From assembly GCA_963575745.1 (NCBI GenBank), contig CAUYUJ010017898.1, positions 1-64,000 of the forward strand: a DNA stretch of 64,000 nt. Direction: 5' to 3'. Of the stretch, positions 21,950-30,809 are shown piece by piece (within the stretch, counting starts at the first letter, position 1; each line of letters starts with the position of its first letter). The translations under genes and the position numbers were made by a program. This stretch comes from Prorocentrum cordatum (lineage: Eukaryota; Sar; Dinophyceae; Prorocentrales; Prorocentraceae). The notes beneath the pieces were generated by a model. The model searched no databases. It was not told where the DNA came from and saw only the letters and a list, made by a program, of their open reading frames with translations.

Positions 21950-22410
21950 AATGCGCAGAGGATGCGCGCGCAGGCAGGCGCGCAGAGGAGCGCGCAGAGG
22001 CAAGCGCGTGGAGATGCGCGTAGGCGCGCAGAGGCGAGCGAGGAGCTTGCGCAGACGCAGACGCGCACAGAGGAGACGCGCGCAGGCGCCTGGAGGCACG
22101 CGCAGAGGCGCGCGCAGAGGCGCGCAGAGGCCCGTGGAGAGGCGCGCAGGCGCGCAGTCGCGCGCGCGGGGGTGCGCAAGCGCGCAGCAGACGCGCGCGG
22201 AGGCGCGCCGAGGCGCGCAGAGGCGCACAGAGCAGACGCGCGCAGCCGCGCAGAGGCTCGCGCAGAGGAGGCGCGCGCAGGCCCGCAGAGGCGCGCGCAG
22301 AGGCGCGTGGGGGCGCAGAGGCGCGCGCGATCGCACCGCAGACGCACGCGGAGGCGCGCCGCAAAGGCGCGCGCAAGCGCGCAGGGGCGCAGAGGCGAAG
22401 GGGCAAGTGG
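21950..22410. repeat. GCGCAGAGGCGCGC array, copy 1
   Basis: Irregular 10-12-bp units of GCGCAGAGGC / GCGCGCAGACG upstream of the WD40 gene. A shorter version lies at 43270-43580. Confidence 0.85.
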
Positions 22411-23085
22411 GGGGCGCAAATCCCTTTCGGCCCCTCTCCCCGCCCCTCTCCGGCGCTGCGCAGCACAGGCTGCCCGGAGCCGGCGGCGCTGGGCCAGCAG
22501 CGCGCCGAGACACTGGATGCTCGACCTCACTCGACCATCGCGTGCTGGCGCCCTTCCCGCGCGGAGGCCGGCCTGCGCCGTGCGCACCTCGGAGCGCGCC
22601 TGTACCGTCCTCGGGGATCTTCTGACCCGGGTTGGCAGGAAACCAAAAAACTGCAATGCAGGAAAAAACAACTGCAACGCAGGTCTTCGCAGACCTGGGC
22701 CAGCCCATGTGCGCGGCCGCCTCGCGGCCACGAGCGGCTCGCTAACCCGGGTCAGCCAGAGGGGCTCGTCGCAGGATCCTGCAGGATCCAATGCCCTGGC
22801 TGACCCCCGTTTTTTGAGCCCCGACGTGCGCGAGTGCGGCCCGTGCCGGATGCCCCGGCCACGCCCGAGCGTGGCGGCCGCCGCGGCCGAGCTCAGGGGG
22901 GCGGCCCGTTGCCTGCCAAGCGGCGGCGGCCAACGTCAGGTCGGGCCTGTCCCCCCTACAGGCGGATTTACGACGAAACATGACGAATTATCCCACAATG
23001 CCCGACTATGTTTGGACCGTTTTCGAGATATCCGGAAATTGTCCGAAAATTATCACAATTATCCGAAATGCCCCCCCCTCAAAAT
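22411..23085. other. Block A right part, non-coding
   Basis: Contains CCCGGGTCAGCCAGAG and GCAGGATCCTGCAGGATC words that resemble those at 17930-18080. AT-richer sequence with ATTATC motifs follows. No gene was recognised. Confidence 0.45.
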
Positions 23086-23087
23086 TA

Positions 23088-23230
23088 TCCCGGCAAAGCA
23101 ACCTAACAGCGATGTGTAGAAGCATATCTGAAAGCATTCCCCTTAAGATTCAGATGAAAATCCAGTTGTCGAATTCTGCTGTTCTCGCAGTCGTAGTCGC
23201 ATTCGCGATGACAGTCGCAGCGGCAACGGC
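23088..23230. repeat. Sequence repeated inverted at 39190-39335
   Basis: Words such as GCAACCTAACAGCGATGTGT, CCCCTTAAGATTCAG and GAATTCTGCTGTTCTCGCAG occur here. Their reverse complements are found in the opposite order at 39190-39335. Confidence 0.85.
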
Positions 23231-23254
23231 AGTCGCAGTCACAGCCTCAGCCTC

Positions 23255-24060
23255 AGCCTGCCTCCTCCTCCTCCTCCTCTTTCTCCTGCTCCTCCTCCTC
23301 CTCCTCCTCCTCCTCCTCCTCTTCCTCCTGCTCGTCCTCGTTCTCGTCCTCCTCGTCTTGCTCGTCCTCCTCCTCCTGGTGCTCTCTCCTCCTCCTCCTC
23401 CTCCTCCTCCTCCTCCTCCTCCTCCTCCTCCTCCTGGTGGTCCTCGTTCTCCTCCTCCTGGTGCTCTCCCCACCCCCTCCTCCTCCTCGTCCTCCTCCTC
23501 CTCCTCCTCCTCGTCCTCCTCCTCCTCTTCCTCCTCCTCCTCCTCCTCCTCCTCCTCCTGGTAGTCCTCCCCCTCCCCTCCTCCTCCTCCTCCTCCTCTT
23601 CCTGGTCGTCCTCGTTCTCGTCCTCCTCGTCTTGCTCGTCCTCCTCCTCCTGGTGTTCTCTCCTCCTCCTCCTCCTCCTCCTCCTCCTCCTCCTTCTCCT
23701 CCTCCTCCTCCTCCTCCTCCTGGTGGTCCTCGTTCTCCTCCTCCTGGTACTCTCCCCCCCCCTCCTCCTCCTCCTCCTCGTCCTCGTCCTCCTCCTCCTC
23801 CTCCTCCTCTTCCTCCTCCTCCTCCTCCTCCTCCTCCTCCTCCTCCTTCCTCCTCCCACTGGTACTCCTCCCCCTCCCCTCCATCCTCCTCCTCCGTCTC
23901 TTCCTTGGTCGTCCTCCTCCTCCTGGTCGTCCTCCTCCTCCTGCTCGTCCTCCTCCTCCTCCTGCTCGTCCTTCTTCTCCTGCTCCTCCTGCTCCTCGTC
24001 CTGCTCCTGCTCGTCCTCGTCCTCCTGGTCTTGCTCGTCCTCCTCCTCGTCGTGCTCTTG
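23255..24060. repeat. (CTC)n/(CCT)n compound microsatellite, ~800 bp
   Basis: Nearly pure CTC/CCT trinucleotides. They are interrupted periodically by CTGGTGGTCCTCGTTCTC and CTGGTGCTCTC words, giving a higher-order pattern. Long open frames on both strands are artefacts of the repeat. Confidence 0.95.
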
Positions 24061-24067
24061 CCCCTGC

Positions 24068-24530
24068 TGAAAATGTGGCCCAGGAATGGGAGTTCTGGGA
24101 ACTCGAAGAGCACGAAGTGCCTACAGTTGGCTCCGGGCATTCAAAATGTGGCCCGGGAATGGAGTTCTGGGAACTCGAAGAGCACGAAGTGGCCTACAGT
24201 TGGCTCCGGGCATTCAAAATGTGCCCGGGAATGGAGTTCTGGGAACTCGAAGACCACGAAGTGGCCTACAGTTGGCTCCGGGCATTCCAAAATGTGGCCC
24301 GGGAATGGAGTTCTGGGAACTCGAAGAGCACGAAGTGGTAGCATCCGGCAAATGTGGCCCGGGAATGGAGTTCTGGGATTCACGAAGTGTGTGACTGTTG
24401 CAATGTGGCCCGGGAATGGCGTTCTGGGATCTCGAAGAGCACGAAGTGTGTGACTGTTGCATCCGGTTATTCAGAATGAGCCTGGGAATGGAGTTCTGGG
24501 AACTCGAAGAGCACGAAGTGTGTGACTGTT
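24068..24530. repeat. ~75-bp tandem repeat, ATGTGGCCCGGGAATGG
   Basis: Units begin at about 24071, 24146, 24220, 24293, 24353, 24401 and 24473. They contain ATGTGGCCCGGGAATGG, GTTCTGGGAACTCGAAGAGC and ACGAAGTGGCCTACAGTTGG. The last units are shortened. An inverted three-unit version lies at 38055-38262. Confidence 0.9.
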
Positions 24531-24660
24531 GGTGAAAAACGAGGTGGACACAACCCGCCCGGCAACTCCCAACACCTGCCCGGACCCCCCTGTGGAGTGA
24601 TCTGTGAGCTCTTTTTAGCCCACTAGAAACCTATCAGTCTTCGCTGTTAGGTAAAAAAAC
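24531..24660. other. Junction with an inverted partner at 37.9 kb
   Basis: Contains CCACTAGAAACCTATCAG and GCTGTTAGGTAAAAA. A reverse-complement version is at about 37915-37950. Confidence 0.6.
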
Positions 24661-25206
24661 GAACTCGAAGAATCGTACCCAGACTATGTTGTGACTGCTT
24701 TTGAAGATCCCTCCTGCAGAGGGGCAGGCCCGACTCAAGCCCGGCGGCCTGCGCACCGCAGGCAGCGAGACGCCTGCAGGGGCCAGGCGCGGATCGCCCC
24801 CGCGCGCGCCGCCCCCCTTCCCGCGCCTCCTCCCGCTCCTCCCTGGCCTATCCGCCACCCTGCCCTGGGCACGCAGTGGGCGAGTCCTGGGCCCTCTGCC
24901 GATTGTCAATTGGAGGCCTGGAGATGGGCACCAACACCAACACAGGGGGTCTGCCTCCACAGGGGGAGGATGATCCTGGACTTCGGCGTTGGTGGTACGA
25001 TCTCGGCCACCCTGGAAACCAGAACCACTGCCACCATCGCCGAGATCGGGATCGTCTTCCCCCGGTGGAGGCACACCGCCGATATTGGTGCTGGTGCCAG
25101 CCTCTGGGGAGTCTCTCTTAGGGGCCCGGGCCCCCTACGGGCGGACCTTGGACGAAAATCCAACAGACCCCCCAAATACACCAAACATATTCCGGAAGGG
25201 TCCAAA

Positions 25207-25399
25207 CCCAGACATGCGACGTCCTCATTTTTTCAGGACGGCGTCCCTGAAGTCCCGACCTTTTCCCCGGGACCAGTTTTTCATCCTGAGTCGTTTTTCG
25301 ACGGTCCCGAGGTCCAGCGAAGACCCCCGGGGCCGAAAATAGCCAAACACCGTTCATCCTGACTTGTTTTTTTCTTTTTACGACGCGAGCATGTCTGGG
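25207..25399. mobile_element. MITE-like element with 11-bp terminal inverted repeats
   Basis: The ends are CCCAGACATGC (25207-25217) and GCATGTCTGGG (25389-25399), a perfect 11-bp inverted repeat around about 170 bp. Inside are CCCCGGGACC and TCCTGAGTCGTTTTTCGACG. The same core recurs in both orientations at many places in the window. No coding capacity is present. Confidence 0.6.
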
Positions 25400-25539
25400 A
25401 ACAGTCGTCCCCGTTCGGGAGCCTTCCTTCTGCCGAGGGGCAGGCCCGACTTGAGATCAGGGGCCCCGGCCCCCAATTCTCGCACCTCCCAGGGCCCGTC
25501 GCCGGGCCCGGGGAGGTGCGCGACTTTCTCTTCGGGCCC

Positions 25540-26060
25540 ACAGGGGGCCCCAAGGGGCCCTCGAGGCGGCCCCAGGGGCCCTCGAGGCGGCCCCAGGGGC
25601 CCTCGAGGCGGCCCCAGGAGGCCCCAGTACGCCCAAGATGGCCTCAAGACGGCCACGTGGCCCCCAAGACGCCCCAAGAGTGCTCCACGAGGCGTCCCGG
25701 GAGGGCCCCAAGAGGCAAGCATCGTGCTCACCGCAAGTTCTCGACGGTTTGGGGCCCTCTCGCCGTTTCGGCTTTCCGACGCTCCAAGACGGCCCAAGAG
25801 GCCCCACAAATCGCTGCCCGACGACCCAAGAGGCCAGCAGGAGGCCCCCAAGTTATGGGACGAACCGAAAAATCAAACCTTCCGCCTCAAGAGGCCCCCA
25901 GGAAGCCCCGCCGCCAAAGAGGCCCCCAGGAGGCCCCAAGAGGGCACCAAGAGGGCTCCAAGAGGCCCCCCAGGAGGCCCCTGAGAGGCCCCTGAGAAGC
26001 CCCCAGGAGCCCCTAAGAGGCTCCCAGGAGTCCCCCAAAACAGTCCCCAGGATGCCCCAA
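25540..26060. repeat. ~10-12-bp CCAAGAGGCCCC array
   Basis: An array of GGCCCCAAGAGG / CCCCCAGGAGG units within block B. The counterpart is 51320-51770. Confidence 0.85.
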
Positions 26061-26159
26061 AACTATGTCCGCGCGGATTGCTCGGCTCGGCGCTGGCCCC
26101 CCCTCCCCGGCGCGCGGAGAAAGCCAGAGGCGGCGCCGGGGGCGCCGCCAAGGGGGACC

Positions 26160-26411
26160 CCGAGAAAGAGGAGGAGGAGGAGGAGGAGGAGGAGGAGCAG
26201 GAGGAGGAGGAGGAGGAGGAGGAGGAGGAGGAGAGGAGGAGGAGGAGAGAGGAGGAGGAGGAGGAGGAGGAGGAGGAGGAGGAGGAGGAGGAGGAGGAGG
26301 AGGAGGAGGAGGAGGATGAGGGTGGGGATGAGAATGAGGATGAGGAGAGGAGAGGAGGAGGAGGAGGGAGGAGGAGGAGGAGGAGGAGGAGGAGGAGGAG
26401 GAGGAGGATCG
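26160..26411. repeat. (GGA)n microsatellite, left half
   Basis: Nearly pure AGG trinucleotides. In copy 2 the corresponding (GGA)n is continuous (51938-52520) and leads straight into block C'. Here it ends at 26411 and GGA repeats resume at about 35690. Confidence 0.9.
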
Positions 26412-27667
26412 TCTCGGATGTAACCTTAGGCCGCGGATCAGGCTAACTCACCTGACCGATGTGAAAGACCTGCCGCGCGGCCTAAAGTGGGGGTCGGCGG
26501 ACAGCGACGATACTGAGGTGCCTAGTGGGGAGCACCGATCGATACTCCACCTCGCGATCGCATTCGCTGGCCGCCGCCACCTTCTCACCCATGCCCACGT
26601 GCGATCCTGTCGAATCAGGGCTCCTACAGGGTGGCATCCCAGGTCGGGGAAGCGAACTTGCCGCGGCAGTGGTCCGCATTCTGATGAGCCTTGGGCCGTG
26701 CACTGCCCAGCTGTTCCCCTCAGGGGAGCGGATGGGCCCCAAATGGGTCCGCGCGCCTCCCTGCCGCTGAATTGAGGCGTGTGTGTTCGCAGGGGCGTGC
26801 CATGCCAAAGCATGGAGGGTGCACCTGGAGGGATCAATCCCCAGCATGACGGGCACCCGCATCAGGTGCACCGGGCCTGCCTGCCTGGTGCCAACGCATG
26901 CAAGTCCATCGCGCTGCGAGCATCCCTGATTGATATGTTTTTTTTTCTAGCAGGGCTCGAGTATGTGTATCACGCACTGATATATGACAGCAGGGCGGGG
27001 CAACCGTCTGCTAACGAAATTGTCCCCTTAGCCTTCCGTAGGAGCAGGCAGACGCTCGAATCTGCTATCCCACTTAATGGGATTATTAGCCTAGCTGTCT
27101 CCCGCTGCCGGCTGCTACCCGCGCCTCGGGGGTATTCCGTGACACCCAGAGCGGGCGGACAAATCATACCCCCCCCTCGAGAACATGAGGGCGGAAACCG
27201 TAACAACGCAGATTCTGGATGATACGAAACTGGGGGAAACTGTATCCCTCCCTTGTTGCGGCGTCTACTGCCACTCGGATCCCGGACGGGACTGGCAAGG
27301 GGGAAAGGAGGAGAGATGGGAGAAGAGAAGCCTGGGAGTCTCATGCGCGTGCTTCACGCTCGGGCGCGCGTGCGGTTAATAAATCCTCTTGGTTTTCGCT
27401 AGGGGCTGCAATGCGAAGTACTCTGCAACAATTGCGGCCGCGAGAGGGGTAACCAGTCCCGCCCATGTCCTTCCCTTCCCCACGACACCCTCAACAGCGA
27501 ACCCTCTATAGGGATATATCTACAGAAAGTCGTCTATAGGGACCAGCTCTTCCAGTACCTGCGCGTTCCCTCTCTTGTGTGACGGATGCTGGCCGTTACG
27601 AATTCTGTTCAAATTCTCTCTCGTGTGGGCGCTGGCCGGGCGTGTATTGCAGCGCTTGCTGAGGTTG
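26412..27667. other. LINE 3' side, no supported gene
   Basis: Unique-looking sequence between the (GGA)n and the LINE stop codon. A run of nine T on the plus strand (26938-26946) would be an A-tract on the LINE strand and is a possible 3' end. Near 27500-27535 TCTATAGGGA occurs twice. No exon or RNA gene was recognised. Confidence 0.4.
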
Positions 27668-30600
27668 CTAATGCGCTCCCTCCGAAATGCCTCCGCATTT
27701 CATGCAGGCGAACAAAATGCCGTCCGGAGTAGAAGTGACGAACAGCGCGTGCCCGCGCCTGTCGCGCACCAGTTCGCTGAGCACTGCATTGTGCCCTGCG
27801 CAGGGGAAAGCTAGAAAAGGCGGGTCTCTGCGAGTTCGCCTAAGGCACTTCTGGCACGCCCATCTGTGCCTGATCCACTTGAATTGGTGCCCATTTGTAG
27901 GTGGGAGCAACGGAAAAAGCGAGCCTCTTCTGGCTTCCTCTGGAACTGCTGGGCCCGAAGGTGTCGCGGGTCTGTGAGGAATGGCTGCCGGCGCTGATGG
28001 CGTCCTATGCGGACCTGGGAGAACGGCCGATCTCTCCACCTGGCCTGCACGCGTGTGCGGGCCATTTCTCCCCCCACCACCCCCTGTCTTCGACATCCTG
28101 CCGAGTTGGCGGGGCGCCGGTGGTTCTGGCAATGCGTCCCGGGCCGACGCGGCCCCCATCGTAAAACAGGGGGGCCGCAAAGCCGATTTGAAAGTAGAGC
28201 GCATCTTTTTAGACGGCGCCAGCCTCGGGTACAACCACAGACACTTAGCAACGTATCGAAGGTACCGCTGCAAAGTGGATGCATTTTCGGCATGGGCCCC
28301 CCTTTCCGCGCTGGAGGGTTGCGCCAGGGACGCCGCTCCTAACTTGGCATGCCGGTCGGCGTAATCGTTTCCCGTCGCCAGGAACCACTCTCTGGATTGA
28401 GGCTCCAGCTGGTCCAGATCTACATGCGCCGCCACTTTGCGGATGGTGAATTCAGCATCCCAAGCTGGCGACGCACGTATTTTTATGCGCATGCCCGCGT
28501 AGATATGATGCCGAGAGGCGACGGCTGTCCAAGGGGCGTCGGACAGCTGGACTAGACCAAGAAAGTCAGAGTGAATGCCGCTTGCGTCAGGACAGTGCTC
28601 CATTACGGCTAGGGCTGCTACATGCTCTGCCGCAGGGGACGTCCGCGGGTAATGGCTTCCAACCGCACCCCATAAAGCGGCAAAGATGTCTCCCCCCGCT
28701 GCGAGCTTGACTGCTGCCCACCCTGCTACGTGAAACTCCTCGGGCCCTTCCTTGAGGCACGATCCGTCTGTGAACACCTCCCCGCGAAATGCCTCCTTGA
28801 CACTCAGCGCGGGGTCCGCGCGCCAAAACTTAGAAGGTCTAGTGCCTGATCCACTTGGTGGCTGGACAGAAAAACCTGGCAACTCCAGGACCCCGCACAC
28901 CAGGGGGAAGTTGCGCCGGCGGTCGCTGGGAATGGCCACGTCAATGGGCTCCAACATGTCGGCTCTGAGCGGGGCCGACAGCGGGCAGTGGTGGAGCCTG
29001 TGAGAGAGATGGTCCACTGGGGACCCGCATGCGCAAATGGAAGATGCCTCGTACCCTGCTTGCTGGAGCTTGTGTCCAGTCCACGCCGACTGGCACAGAA
29101 ATGACATGAGGATGCTGGCTTCCTGTCTGGGCAGCCTCCCTCCTGATACCAGGTTCCTGGCAACGCTTAAATCGAGAGATGCTTCGGGCCCCAATCCGAA
29201 TTTGGCCGCGATGGTGTCTAAGTGGATTCGCTGCCATGCTGCGCTCATCTTTTTCTCAAGGAATTTTGGGGAGAACGCCGTGAGAGGCCAGAGGTTTCCC
29301 CTTTCATCCTTGAAAACCAGAGCTGTGTGAAACTCCCACTTGATGCGCCGCAAGGACAGAACAGCGGCCGCTAGAGGCCCTCGCACCTCTTCCCATTTTC
29401 GCGGGGGGTGCCTGAGTATCGGGGCGGCCAATTCCAGCAGGCGTGGCATTTGGAAATGGTTGCCGTCGGACATGTCTGTGCCAGCTCTCCAAGCCAGCTT
29501 GGTCCATAGCAATGCTGGCGCCAAGCCCTGTCTCCACGCGGGGCCCTGGCGCAGGGCCGGTGACAGGGGGCGCGAACGCACGTCCCCCCTGGAGCCCGCA
29601 ATTGAAAGAAAGAAACTTTGGAGCTGATGAAGCTCCGCCGCATCAACTCCCGTGACTTCAACACCGTACGTTCCGTACGCATTGAGGCCGCTGGCGAAGA
29701 GCTTCCTCATATCGGTGCCTGCTCTGCGGAGAGCAGCGAGCCTCCTCTTCCGAGACTGTAGCTTTTGCATTCGCTGCTTCAGCACTGGGCGACTGAGACG
29801 TCGGCAACGGAGGTTGCCAACTGCAAAATCTACCCCCAAGTTTTCCCCTGACGGTGCCACTTGCCCAGCTTTGGAGCCCAGCGCTTTGGCCAGCTTCTTG
29901 CGAAGGCCGTCTGAGTTGGCTAGAGTGATCGATTTTCTGCAAGCCACAGTACAACCCAGGTCATTCTCAATCACTTTAGCCAAGGCCTCTGCTCCCGCCG
30001 TCAACTCCCCCACGACAATTTCGGGGTCATCATCTGTGATGCCCACTTGGAAGTCGTCTATAAACAAGGAGAGCGGCAGACGCCGGTGCTTGGACTGCCA
30101 CGCGCCCAGCGGCTCTAACGTGTACACCTGCACTAAATACGTGTCAAAAGGGTCCCCGGCAGCGAGCCCTTGGCCCGGATGCCCCGCAGGAACAGTCGCG
30201 CCCTCGTAGGACACGAAACGAGGGGCTTGATGCTGATTGAGCACGACAGCTAATATGGATAGCGGGAAGTGCGTTTTATCCGCGCGCTCCCAAAGGACTG
30301 GCCGCCGCACATGCTCGTAATAGTCAGACATATCCCACAGGAGAGCTGCTGAGTGTGCTGGGCGCCCCTCCGCTGTGGCCGCCTCTGGCACTAGCGCTTG
30401 CTGGAACACTAATTCCGTGATGCTGCGGCCCTTCTGGTGGCGCAGATAGGGTCTGGGGTGTGCTGTCTCCCAGGCCTTCGCGAGGGGCAGCCTGCATTTT
30501 GCCCAGACCCTGTAAAGAGCTGGTAAGAGGCCTATGATTCGGAAGGCAAGTACTCCCGGTTGCTTTGCAGCAGCCTTCTGAAGAAGGGTCGCAACTACTG

Positions 30601-30809
30601 CTAAGATGGCCGTGGGGAACCTGCCGTGGCGTTCCACCGAGTGCAAAAGTAGCGCAACCACTTCGAGTTGCTCCAACGAGAGAAAGCAGAATTGCCTAGG
30701 GTGGAAGCCGTCGTACGTTTGCGCCGTGTCCCTAGAGAATGACATTGACGCTTCACGTATGGCCTCCGGCCTCAACGGGGGCAGATTTTCCTCCCGCGGT
30801 GGCTTAAAA
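27668..30809 (-). CDS. LINE reverse transcriptase/RNase H region
   Basis: The frame is open from 31048. Protein matching this family begins right after the upstream TAA (LLFKPPREENLPPLRPEAI). Numbering from 31048, the RT core is about residues 82-470 with FRIIGLLPALYRVWAKCR, motif A LWDMSDYYEHV (237-247), motif B HPGQGLAAGDP (290-300) and motif C LFIDDFQV (328-335, FIDD in place of FADD). A Cys/His cluster CACGSPVDHLSHRLHHC (671-687) follows. RNase H has D760 (FTDGSCL), E807, D827 and D894 (GNDYADRHAK). A late CQKC...CAGHN finger and CMKC lie near the C terminus. It would copy the element RNA at the nicked target. Confidence 0.9.

Larger units (their letters stand above)
17180..23085. repeat. 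Segmental duplication copy 1, block A
   Basis: Direct counterpart of about 37185-44255. Shared landmarks in the same order include the GCCCTCTGCAGGGGCC block (17211 / 37216), CAATCGCCTTGAGCTTCTC (17891 / 39652), the WD40 gene, a GCGCAGAGGC array and CCCGACTATGTTT near the right end (23000 / 44171). The two copies differ by substitutions and indels. Confidence 0.85.
24661..26405. repeat. Segmental duplication copy 1, block B
   Basis: Direct counterpart of about 50441-52150. It starts at ACTCGAAGAATCGTACCC and passes through CCTCCTGCAGAGGGGCAGG, a MITE-like element and a CCAAGAGGCCCC array. It ends in GGA repeats after CGCGGATTGCTCGGCTCGG. No clear exon was recognised in it. Confidence 0.9.

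Noticed and set aside
21518-22791. Long Arg/Ala/Leu-rich minus frames upstream of the WD40 gene
   Set aside because: They read through the GCGCAGAGGC array and GC-rich flanks; in several frames they are equally open.
23150-24453. Long open frames of Pro/Leu/Ser or Arg/Glu runs on both strands
   Set aside because: They translate a CTC/GGA microsatellite that lacks stops in several frames; there is no protein-like composition.
26461-26871. Overlapping 80-130-codon frames on both strands near the LINE 3' side
   Set aside because: No frame stands out in composition, none has motifs, and they overlap one another.
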